Assembly (NCBI GenBank): GCA_002449915.1
Contig: DJXY01000154.1
Location: 1-14,527 of the forward strand
Direction: 5' to 3'
DNA: 14,527 nucleotides
Origin: Oribacterium sp. UBA6992
GTDB lineage: Bacteria > Bacillota > Clostridia > Lachnospirales > Lachnospiraceae
Part shown: positions 7,189 through 14,410 of the stretch, piece by piece
Position numbering within the stretch: position 1 is the stretch's first letter
How the letters are laid out: every line of letters begins with the position of its first letter
Made by a program: the position numbers and the translations under genes
The notes under the pieces: generated by a model
Told to the model about the DNA's origin: nothing
Database searches by the model: none
The model's input: only the letters and a program-made list of their open reading frames with translations

Positions 7189-7434
7189 ATTATCAAATTT
7201 GATTTTTTGGAACGCATTATTTTTTATTTGCGCTTGATTTTGCATATTAATTATATCGTTCATTAAGTTATTCGTAATTTCTATTTGATTGGATTGTAAG
7301 CCTTCATCCGATCTGCTATACTTGAAACATTCTTTTGAGATATAAATCCTCTGCCATTGAGCTTAATTGAAAATAATATAGCATTTAGGAAGCACTATTT
7401 CATGTTTTAACGGCAGAGATCGGGAGGTTTGATT
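7189..7434. other. AT-rich upstream region of the sugar transferase gene
   Basis: This is the rest of the 322-base gap between the lipoprotein and the sugar transferase. It holds a perfect 12-bp palindrome ATCAAATTTGAT (7192-7203), the promoter at 7294-7322, and a leader of about 100 bases. The leader contains a two-codon ATG-TTT-TAA (7402-7410), in frame with the downstream gene. That stop prevents any upstream ATG start and leaves TTG 7435 as the start. No gene is visible. Confidence 0.55.
7294..7322 (+). promoter_or_regulatory. SigA-type promoter with extended -10
   Basis: The -35 box TTGTAA (7294-7299), a 17-bp spacer and the -10 box TATACT (7317-7322) are preceded by TGC (7314-7316), an extended -10 element. 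Transcription would begin near 7329 and serve the sugar transferase at 7435. Confidence 0.75.
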
Positions 7435-8793
7435 TTGAATACAAAGGGACAGTACAGGAGGCTGATCAGAGCCTTTTTCTGTGGCGTCTTGCTTTTGATA
7501 CATGGAGCTCTTTTTTGGAAGGTCTGGACAGATTTTTATAGTAATGGAATGGATATACAGTTCTATCGCAGAGGACACTGGCTGTTTTTAGGGATGTATC
7601 TTTTTGGACTCTTTTCCTTAGTCCAAATTTATGGTGGCTGGAAGGTCGGATATCTACGAGTCTTTAATGTGATTTTTTCTCAGGCAATAGGTATTTTTGT
7701 GATAAACATCATCACCTATCTCGCGATTGTGCTATTAACCAAGAGCATTCCCAATGCATTGTATCTGCTGCTGATGACGGCAGCACAGATTTTAGTTACC
7801 ATTCCCTGGGCACTGATCAGTAATCGGATTTATCTCACTGCATATCCACCTCGTCGTGTTCTGATGATTTACGGGGACCGGCCGGCTATGAGCCTGATGC
7901 GCAAAATTACTTCACGTACAGACCGCTTTACAGTTGCCGGTAAGATTCCCATTCACTGTGGTATCGAGATGATCGAGAGGCAGATACCAAAGTATGAGGG
8001 CGTAGTCATCTGTGATATCGAGAGCCATGAAAGAAATCAGATTTTAAAGTACTGCTATGAAAAGAACGTCCGCGCCTACGTTTTGCCAAAAATAAGTGAT
8101 ATCATTATCCGAAGCTGTGAAAGTCAGCATATGTTTGATACCCCGATGCTTATGGCCAGAAATGAGGGACTTACGATTGAGGGTAAGGCTGCTAAACGAT
8201 TTGAGGATATTGTACTGGCGTTGTTGCTGCTGATAATATTTTCCCCATTTATGCTGCTGATTGCGATTGCCATTAAGCTGGAGGATGGAGGAAGTATCAT
8301 ATACCGGCAGGAAAGACTTACAATAGATCGTAAGCATTTTTATGTCTATAAATTCCGTAGCATGCAGGAAAATGCGGAGCATGATGGCAAGGCGCGTCTT
8401 GCTGCGGCTCACGATTGCCGTATTACAAAGGTCGGCAAAGTTATCCGGGCGATACGGTTTGATGAACTGCCTCAGTTTGTTAATATATTAAAAGGTGATA
8501 TGAGCGTTGTCGGTCCTCGCCCTGAAAGACCAGAGATTGCCGAGGAATATGAAAATAAGATTCCGGAATTTGCCTATCGCTTAAAGGTCAAGGCTGGACT
8601 CACGGGATATGCACAGGTTTATGGGAAATATAATACAACTGCGTACGACAAGCTGAAGCTGGATCTTATGTACATCCAGAACTATAGTATTGCCCTGGAT
8701 CTGGAAATTATATTAAAAACGATCCAGACGATGTTTACCCGGGAGAGTACCGAGGGTATGGAAGAGGGAGAAGACATAGCGTTGGGACCTTAA
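7435..8793 (+). CDS. Polyprenyl-phosphate sugar-1-phosphate transferase, full length (WcaJ-type)
   Basis: The protein is 452 aa. About four N-terminal TM helices (roughly 11-30, 48-67, 76-102, 107-127) lead to a soluble nucleotide-fold-like region (about 139-230), a further hydrophobic segment (257-281) and the catalytic sugar-transferase domain. Motifs are YKFRSM (305-310), the catalytic Asp-Glu pair in RFDELPQ (D343-E344), KGDMSVVGPRPERPE (353-367) and GLTGYAQVYG (388-397). The enzyme would load the first sugar-1-phosphate onto undecaprenyl phosphate. This is the second such enzyme in the window. Start: TTG 7435 is seven bases after the strong SD GGGAGG (7422-7427). The TTG at 7429 is only one base from the SD, and no upstream in-frame ATG is available before a stop. 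The gene ends four bases from the end of the convergent glycosyltransferase. The sugar donor is not determinable here. Confidence 0.93.
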   Translation: MNTKGQYRRLIRAFFCGVLLLIHGALFWKVWTDFYSNGMDIQFYRRGHWLFLGMYLFGLFSLVQIYGGWKVGYLRVFNVIFSQAIGIFVINIITYLAIVLLTKSIPNALYLLLMTAAQILVTIPWALISNRIYLTAYPPRRVLMIYGDRPAMSLMRKITSRTDRFTVAGKIPIHCGIEMIERQIPKYEGVVICDIESHERNQILKYCYEKNVRAYVLPKISDIIIRSCESQHMFDTPMLMARNEGLTIEGKAAKRFEDIVLALLLLIIFSPFMLLIAIAIKLEDGGSIIYRQERLTIDRKHFYVYKFRSMQENAEHDGKARLAAAHDCRITKVGKVIRAIRFDELPQFVNILKGDMSVVGPRPERPEIAEEYENKIPEFAYRLKVKAGLTGYAQVYGKYNTTAYDKLKLDLMYIQNYSIALDLEIILKTIQTMFTRESTEGMEEGEDIALGP

Positions 8794-8797
8794 ATAA

Positions 8798-9616
8798 TCA
8801 ATGTCTTAACAGGTGCTGATAGAGGAAGCGCCTGAGTGTCCCGGGCATAAGGTCTGCTGCCAGACGCATGCATAGTGTTGTATGATATTGGATCCGTGTA
8901 ATGTAACCTTGGGAAAGCATGAGAGTGTAAAGCTTTTTAGCGGATTGAAAATGCTTTAAGCCTCCACGGCGCTGGTACATTTCTGTACCTGCCCGCATAA
9001 GAAGCAGTGGTTCCTGAATGTTGTAAGCCTGGACACCTATACTTAACATCCGGATCCAAAGAGCATAATCCTCAAAATAAGGGAAATCTAAAGGATAGGA
9101 ACCGGCATTGAGTACCATCGATTTCCGATACATTACGCATGGATGATTGAAGGGGCTTCTTTTAGCTGCAAATGCTTTGATTTCCTCTTGATACTCTGGA
9201 ACAGTGCGCGTGCTCCCGGGATTACGTGGATCAGCTGCAAACTCCGTGACAAAACCACTAACGATGGCAAGCTCCGGGTGACTTGCAAAGCATTGTAATT
9301 GACGGGCACAACGATCCGGGAGAGAAAGGTCATCCGAGTCCATGCGTGCGACAAGATCGCATTGGCAGTATGATAGACCTGCATTCAGCGCCGGACCAAG
9401 CCCCAGGTTTTCTTTGAGACGCACAACTTTAAATGCATTTGCGTGTTTTGTAAAATCAGAAATGACCTGCTCCAGTTCAGGATTTAACGGACCATCACAA
9501 ACCAGAACAAAGTCATGAAATGGAACGGTTTGATCAAGCATGCTTTGGATTGAAGCCCGTAAATAGGATGGATTTTCCTTATGATAGACTGACATTAATA
9601 CAGAGTATGATTCCAT
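8798..9616 (-). CDS. Family 2 glycosyltransferase, AmsE/WfeV-like
   Basis: The protein is 272 aa with a GT-A fold. It opens with YSVLMSVYHKENP (4-16), then LVCDGPL (38-44) and the nucleotide-sugar/metal motif ARMDSDDLSLPDR (90-102). NHPCVMYRK (157-165) and the acceptor-side acidic pair YFEDYALW (180-187) follow. This arrangement resembles AmsE/WfeV-type enzymes of capsule and exopolysaccharide loci, which add one sugar to the lipid-linked repeat unit in the cytoplasm. The start has a good SD on the minus strand (AGAAGGAG, nine bases upstream). It is the only minus-strand gene here, tail-to-tail with the sugar transferase and separated by four bases with no clear terminator. The only inverted repeat there is AAGACAT/ATGTCTT at 8771-8777 and 8801-8807, with no T-tract. 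Donor and linkage are unknown. Confidence 0.92.
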   Translation of the reverse strand: MESYSVLMSVYHKENPSYLRASIQSMLDQTVPFHDFVLVCDGPLNPELEQVISDFTKHANAFKVVRLKENLGLGPALNAGLSYCQCDLVARMDSDDLSLPDRCARQLQCFASHPELAIVSGFVTEFAADPRNPGSTRTVPEYQEEIKAFAAKRSPFNHPCVMYRKSMVLNAGSYPLDFPYFEDYALWIRMLSIGVQAYNIQEPLLLMRAGTEMYQRRGGLKHFQSAKKLYTLMLSQGYITRIQYHTTLCMRLAADLMPGTLRRFLYQHLLRH

Positions 9617-9692
9617 CCTTTATTTCTCCTTCTAATATTTTTCGAGGTATGAATTTTAGATAAGAAAACGATTGCCGATATACATCTGTTTA

Positions 9693-9739
9693 TGATAGGC
9701 ATGTCTCCCGAGCATTTAGCTTAGGGTACATGTCTATCA
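9693..9739. repeat. 47-nt nested hairpin in the divergent intergenic region
   Basis: TGATAGGCATGT (9693-9704) is inverted as ACATGTCTATCA (9728-9739), with 11 of 12 positions complementary and a G-T at the other. Further in, CCC (9707-9709) faces GGG (9724-9726), and AGC/GCT (9711-9713, 9719-9721) close a five-base loop. The loop-side stretch GAGCATTTAG (9710-9719) is also perfectly complementary to CTAAATGCTC (9800-9809), and TGTCTATCA (9731-9739) recurs at 9782-9790. It lies 77 bp from the minus-strand glycosyltransferase start and 126 bp from the plus-strand one. It may be an operator or an RNA element. Confidence 0.6.
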
Positions 9740-9865
9740 CAATCAGAAACTTGAGTTCATCATACCATTGAGAAAAACAATTGTCTATCAAGGGCAAATC
9801 TAAATGCTCATCTTAACAGAATTGTTAATGTAACTGATGATCATGATTATGTAATAGAAGATACT

Positions 9866-10867
9866 ATGGAAAAACTGTTGACGATTGTAGTACCTGCATA
9901 TAATGCAGAGCGATATATAAAAAAGAATCTGGATTCCATGGTCCTGCCGGGGGAAGATATGTCATGTCTTGAAATCCTTGTGGTGGATGATGGAGGGACA
10001 GACCGTACAGCAGAAATCACAGAGGATTATGTTAGACGATATCCCGGCAGTGTTTCTTTCCATCATAAACAAAATGGAGGTCACGGGTCCGTAATCAATT
10101 ATGGAATTCAGCATGCCACTGGTAAATATTTCAAGGTCGTGGATGGAGATGACTGGCTGAATCCGGAGGAATTTGCTGCTTTTCTAAAGCTTTTAGAGGG
10201 GCATGATGAGGATGTGATCGCATCTGACTTTCTGTGCCTGGAGGATACAACATGGCGCGTGCTGCGGGAGATGCATACAGCACTGGATCCCGGGAAATAT
10301 GGGCACAGCGGTAAGATTTCAGAAGGTTTTGCAGATCAGGTTATCAAGATGCATAGTCTGACGATCCGTACGTCAATCTTACAGGAAATGCCGGATCGGA
10401 TGGATGAGCACTGTTTTTATGTAGATCAGGAATATGTCACATATCCGATGCTTCTGGCAGATACGGTTTATTACGACCGTAGAAATTTATATATGTACCG
10501 CCTTGGCAGATCGGGGCAGAGCATGGATATCAGATCTATGCAGAAAAACCGGGAACAGCATATGAGAGTGATGCAGAGTCTTGTAGATTTTTACAAAAGA
10601 CTTCCGGCATTGCCTGCACCGAAACGTCATTATATTGCCCGCTGTGTGGCGCAGATTGTTGAAAACCAGTTTCAGATTGATATCAGCCTTGGAAATCATC
10701 CTGAGACGCGTAAAAAACTGAAAACATGGGATCAAAAGCTTCTGAAGGATTGCCCGGAAATCTATCACAGCACAGAGCGAAAAAGCATTACGATGCTGCG
10801 TGCTACGGATTACATGCTGTTACCGATAGGATGGTTTGCTCTTGGCATGAAAAAAGGATTTACGTGA
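9866..10867 (+). CDS. Family 2 glycosyltransferase
   Basis: The protein is 333 aa with a GT-A catalytic domain: IVVPAYNAERYI (7-18), VVDDGGTDRTAEI (39-51), QNGGHGSVINYGI (69-81) and the metal-binding DGDDWL (93-98). FYVDQEYVTYP (184-194) in the acceptor half and YRLGRSGQS (211-219) follow. It lacks TM helices strong enough to make it a membrane-spanning synthase. A short hydrophobic amphipathic segment near the C-terminus (about 316-330) may associate with the membrane. It should add a sugar to the growing lipid-linked repeat unit. The SD is weak (GAAG, five bases before the ATG). The stop TGA overlaps a GTG that opens an 18-codon reading frame. Donor and linkage are unknown. Confidence 0.9.
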   Translation: MEKLLTIVVPAYNAERYIKKNLDSMVLPGEDMSCLEILVVDDGGTDRTAEITEDYVRRYPGSVSFHHKQNGGHGSVINYGIQHATGKYFKVVDGDDWLNPEEFAAFLKLLEGHDEDVIASDFLCLEDTTWRVLREMHTALDPGKYGHSGKISEGFADQVIKMHSLTIRTSILQEMPDRMDEHCFYVDQEYVTYPMLLADTVYYDRRNLYMYRLGRSGQSMDIRSMQKNREQHMRVMQSLVDFYKRLPALPAPKRHYIARCVAQIVENQFQIDISLGNHPETRKKLKTWDQKLLKDCPEIYHSTERKSITMLRATDYMLLPIGWFALGMKKGFT

Positions 10868-10920
10868 AAGAAATCGTAGAAGTGATAGAGGTGTATCAGA
10901 TGATCGGCAGGATAACATGA
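10864..10920 (+). CDS. Possible 18-residue small ORF overlapping the upstream stop
   Basis: GTG at 10864 overlaps the TGA of the upstream glycosyltransferase in a GTGA arrangement. It is preceded by AAGGA (10854-10858) with five bases of spacing. The predicted peptide is MKEIVEVIEVYQMIGRIT. The SD and stop-start overlap are what translational coupling usually looks like, but the frame is very short and has no recognised homologue. It could be a remnant of a lost gene or chance. Confidence 0.2.
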   Translation: MKEIVEVIEVYQMIGRIT

Positions 10921-11029
10921 TTAACTATTGAGTGAATGATTGAAATGGATTTTTACAATCAAGACATAAATGACAAGAGCATAGTAGTAATATGAGCAAT
11001 CAAAACACCTCATTAAATGGTATGAACCT

Positions 11030-12880
11030 ATGAGCACATTATTACAAACAATCCTTTTTCCAAATCCGGAAACCTGCAACGCCGAGGACTGTTATTTCCG
11101 GAGAGCAGGCGCAGAACAAGTATATAATACCTACTTCAATATTTTTTCATTAAAAAAATGGCGATGGTATACGGATCTTAAAAGCATCGCTTTGCACATA
11201 AAAATAGAAGGCAGTGCGCGTATACGGTTGTGGGCTTATACTGCGCAGAAGGAGCAGAGATTGCTTTCTGAAATTCTTATTTCCGAAACAGGCCTTATCA
11301 AAATAGTTAATACAGAAACAGCTTTCCCTGGAAAGACTGTTTCAGAGCCGGTTATTTCAGAGACAGAGAAAGCAAAATCAGAAGTGCTTGATCCTGGCGC
11401 ATCTAAGACTTGCACGATCCCATTTCCATATGACATGCAGGATGAATTTTTATGGTTTTCCTTTGAGAGCCTGTCCGCAGGATCTCACATACTCTCTGCA
11501 TGTTATGTCACGCAGGATATACCAAAATATCAACCGATGGTTGCAATCGATATTTGTACGTTCCATCGGGAGGAGTATGTTTACCGGAACATGGAGGTAC
11601 TGGAACGCAGTATCTTGTGTAACCCTGAAAATCCGTATCGAAATGATTTCCAGGTGTATATTGTAGATAATGGACAGTCTCTTGAGTCGGCAAAAGTCGT
11701 GTCAGATCGCATTCACATTATACCTAATCGGAATGTCGGTGGTTCTGGTGGCTTTACACGGGGAATACTGGAAATTCTGAAAGACCGGGAGCAGAAGCAC
11801 ATTACACATATGATCTTTATGGATGATGATGCGGTGATTGAACCAGACGCATTGATCCGAACGATCGCGTTGCTTTCCTTTATTAAGGATCAGTACAGGG
11901 ATGCCTGCATAGGCGGTGCGATGCATCGGATTGACCAACCCTATATCCAGCATGAGTCCGGTGCAGTTTGGAATGGTGTCACATCTGTCCGTAACCATGA
12001 AGGAGTAGATCTTCGGAATTTTGATGAAATTGTCGAGAACGAAAGCATTCTCCCGACAAGCTATGCGGGATGGTGGTATGCCTGCTATCCGCTGACGGTA
12101 GTTCGGGAAGATAACCTCCCGCTTCCGATGTTTATCCACTGTGACGATATGGAATACGGCATCCGGAACCGGCATAACGGAATTATCTTTTTGAATGGCA
12201 TCTGTGTCTGGCATAATTCGTTTGAGCATAGGAGGACATCTGCGCTTTCCTATTATGATGTAAGGAACATTATGATTATGAATGCGCTCATCTATCCGGA
12301 TGGAAATGAAAGGGCATGGATTAAAAATCTCTGGAAAAGAGTCATCGGAGATCTACTTCGTTTCCGATATCGGGATGTCTACATCAAGTGCCTTGGAATT
12401 TCGGATTTCCTGAGAGGTCCGGAATATCTTAAAGCGATGGATCCTGTGGAGAAGCTCCGGGAAGTAAATGCGATGGGATATAAGTTTAAACCGATAGCAG
12501 AGCTTACGGACGACCCGGAGACGCTGCGGGAAATCCGGGAGTATGGTTTTCCAGAGGAGGTTAAGACCAGCGATCGGCAGAAAGCGCATATACACGCATA
12601 TCCGATGGGAATTCACCCTTCTTTTACACTGTTTCTACAGAAAAGCATACTTTTGTTTGAGCCCTCGGAAAATTATGGTATGATAGTACAGCATAGCATT
12701 GCAGAAATGTGGAAATGCCTGATCGCTTTTTACAGGACATTACGGAAACTTAAGCATAGATATGCAGAGGTTCGGCAGGCATATCGCGAGGCGTACAACG
12801 CGATGAGCTCTAAGGAGTTTTGGGTAAAATTTTTAAGTTATAAACTTGATGTAGCAGGAGAAACGCATGAATCAGAATGA
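11030..12880 (+). CDS. GlfT2-like galactofuranosyltransferase (GT2 with N-terminal beta domain)
   Basis: The protein is 616 aa with the three-part GlfT2 layout. It has an N-terminal beta-rich domain (about 1-165), a GT-A catalytic domain (about 168-420) and a helical C-terminal region. Catalytic-domain motifs are AIDICTFHREEYV (172-184), NRNVGGSGGFTRG (233-245), MDDDAVIEPDA (264-274), AGWWY (346-350), CDDMEYGIR (371-379) and VWHNSFEH (393-400), then YYDVRN (408-413). In mycobacterial GlfT2 the DDD metal site, the adjacent Trp pair, the DD/E catalytic segment and a WH metal-binding His occur in the same order. The predicted activity is transfer of galactofuranose from UDP-Galf; Galf is family inference. 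An odd repeated SExxISET occurs at 80-87 and 105-112. No clear SD is present, and the ATG overlaps the stop of a 13-codon upstream frame. The stop overlaps the next gene by 14 bases. Confidence 0.85.
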   Translation: MSTLLQTILFPNPETCNAEDCYFRRAGAEQVYNTYFNIFSLKKWRWYTDLKSIALHIKIEGSARIRLWAYTAQKEQRLLSEILISETGLIKIVNTETAFPGKTVSEPVISETEKAKSEVLDPGASKTCTIPFPYDMQDEFLWFSFESLSAGSHILSACYVTQDIPKYQPMVAIDICTFHREEYVYRNMEVLERSILCNPENPYRNDFQVYIVDNGQSLESAKVVSDRIHIIPNRNVGGSGGFTRGILEILKDREQKHITHMIFMDDDAVIEPDALIRTIALLSFIKDQYRDACIGGAMHRIDQPYIQHESGAVWNGVTSVRNHEGVDLRNFDEIVENESILPTSYAGWWYACYPLTVVREDNLPLPMFIHCDDMEYGIRNRHNGIIFLNGICVWHNSFEHRRTSALSYYDVRNIMIMNALIYPDGNERAWIKNLWKRVIGDLLRFRYRDVYIKCLGISDFLRGPEYLKAMDPVEKLREVNAMGYKFKPIAELTDDPETLREIREYGFPEEVKTSDRQKAHIHAYPMGIHPSFTLFLQKSILLFEPSENYGMIVQHSIAEMWKCLIAFYRTLRKLKHRYAEVRQAYREAYNAMSSKEFWVKFLSYKLDVAGETHESE

Positions 12881-14348
12881 TCACGGGTACATGACACAGT
12901 ATAATGATGAGATCGAGATTGATCTTAAGGATTTGATGTTTACCATTTTTAAAAAGTGGAGGTCAGTCATACTCTTTGGCTTACTCATCGGATGCCTGGC
13001 AGGCGGATATAAATTTATTAGTGGTGTTTCCGCACTCCGTGATTCCGTAAGCCGGCAGGCGGATGCGGATGATTATGATCTGGCGCTTCAGGAATATACG
13101 GCGTCTAAGGATTTCTATAAAATTCAGATCAAGGATTTAAATGACGAGATAGATCGGTATAATGACTATTGCAAGCAATCCATACTCATGAATATAGATC
13201 CGTATAAAGTATATAAAAATGAGTCAACCTTTTATATCAATACCGGCTATGAGGTAATGCCTAATGCTTTAAATCCATCCATTGATCCGACGCTTGCTGT
13301 AATGGATGCATATGCTTCGGCTGTAAATAGTGGAAATATATATGATGAGATACAGAAAAAAATAGGCAGAGATGTTGATGCACGCTATATCAAGGAGCTG
13401 GTTCATGTTAATGAGAATTATAGTTCCGGGATATTAACGGTTACTACCATCGGTGACTCGCAGGAGCTTGCAGATGATATTATGAAGTATCTTGTCGAGG
13501 TGTTGAACAACAGTACGTCGGATATATCCACTAAAGTACATACGCATACAATTACCCAGGTTTCAGAAAACTCGTATAATACGGTAGATAAAAATATCTA
13601 TACTGACTTTACTGAAAACCAGGACATTGCCGATGATTCATCTGTAAATGACTATATCCAGAATATCAAAACACAGATCGCATCCATTAAAGAGGCGAGT
13701 GATAAACTGGAAGCGCCGGTGGATAACACAATCAGTCGGCACAGTGTATTAAAAAATGCAGTGAAATTCGCTTTGATTGGTATCATCGGAGGTGTTTTTG
13801 TCCTGGCGTTTATCTATGCAATTTGTTATGTGATCAATGGTAAAATTACCACTGAGGAACAGATAGAGAGCCGTTTACATGTTAATGTATTGGGAGCTGC
13901 CAGAAAACTTGTCAAGCGGAGATCTTTATCTCATATGGATGAGCTGCTCATGAAACTTGAAGGTACAGACCATGAGGTGCTGGTAACCGGCCCGGAGTAT
14001 ACCGCAATGCAGGAAAAAGAAGTAAGGCATCTATATGATATTTCCGCAGCCAATATTACGGCGCTTTTACATGCATCACCTGAGATCAGGACACTTGCTC
14101 TTATCGGTACGATATCAGATGATAAGATTGCGGATTTGCTCCATGGGATTGATGCGCAGCTTGCGCAATATACTGTAAAAGCAGCGGGAAATGTCATTAA
14201 AAATGCGCACGCAATAAAAACTTTACAGGATGCAGATGCGGCAGTCATTGTAGAACAAAAGGATATTTCCAGATATGATAATATGCAGAGGGAAATTGCG
14301 ATGGTTAACAGTCTTGGCAAAAAACTTGTTGGCGTAATTGTTATGTAA
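12867..14348 (+). CDS. Wzz/CpsC-type chain-length protein fused to a vestigial BY-kinase-like domain
   Basis: The protein is 493 aa. Its start overlaps the GlfT2-like stop by 14 bases, with AGGAG (12856-12860) six bases upstream, so the two are translationally coupled. The N-terminal EIDLKDLMFTIFKKW and TM1 (about 34-51) are classic Wzz/CpsC features. An extracytoplasmic region (52-297) rich in helix-formers leads to TM2 (about 300-323). Such polysaccharide co-polymerases set polymer length and, in Firmicutes, activate a separate tyrosine kinase (CpsD). Beyond TM2 is a cytosolic stretch of about 170 residues. Its segments RTLALIGTISDDKIADLL (408-425) and DADAAVIVEQ...KKLVGVIVM (455-493) line up with the first and last strands of BY-kinase domains, but there is no Walker A P-loop, no Walker B and no terminal Tyr cluster. 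This part is probably a non-catalytic remnant. No intact CpsD is seen in the window. Confidence 0.85.
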   Translation: MNQNDHGYMTQYNDEIEIDLKDLMFTIFKKWRSVILFGLLIGCLAGGYKFISGVSALRDSVSRQADADDYDLALQEYTASKDFYKIQIKDLNDEIDRYNDYCKQSILMNIDPYKVYKNESTFYINTGYEVMPNALNPSIDPTLAVMDAYASAVNSGNIYDEIQKKIGRDVDARYIKELVHVNENYSSGILTVTTIGDSQELADDIMKYLVEVLNNSTSDISTKVHTHTITQVSENSYNTVDKNIYTDFTENQDIADDSSVNDYIQNIKTQIASIKEASDKLEAPVDNTISRHSVLKNAVKFALIGIIGGVFVLAFIYAICYVINGKITTEEQIESRLHVNVLGAARKLVKRRSLSHMDELLMKLEGTDHEVLVTGPEYTAMQEKEVRHLYDISAANITALLHASPEIRTLALIGTISDDKIADLLHGIDAQLAQYTVKAAGNVIKNAHAIKTLQDADAAVIVEQKDISRYDNMQREIAMVNSLGKKLVGVIVM

Positions 14349-14364
14349 TTGAATCAAACGGCAG

Positions 14365-14410
14365 TAGCTGACTTTATACGAAACAACATTCGTAAAAGTC
14401 AGCTATTGTG
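14365..14410 (+). terminator. Strong hairpin after the Wzz-like gene (probable terminator)
   Basis: TAGCTGACTTTATACGAA (14365-14382) pairs with TTCGTAAAAGTCAGCTA (14389-14405) over 17 bp, with one bulged A and a six-base loop ACAACA. The downstream T-tract is poor (TTGTGTT), so termination efficiency is uncertain. It starts 16 bases after the stop codon. Confidence 0.7.

Noticed and set aside
8771..8807. AAGACAT/ATGTCTT inverted repeat as a bidirectional terminator between the convergent genes
   Set aside because: It has only 7 AT-rich pairs, a 23-base loop and no T-tract on either strand.
8771..9739. The minus-strand glycosyltransferase as an invertible DNA segment flanked by inverted repeats
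   Set aside because: The sequences at the two ends (8771-8807 and 9693-9739) share only about six bases (ATGTCT/AGACAT). That is too little for site-specific inversion, and no recombinase gene is present.
10937..10961. TGATTG/CAATCA hairpin as a terminator after the plus-strand GT2 gene
   Set aside because: It has a six-base AT-rich stem with a 13-base loop and no T-tract after it.
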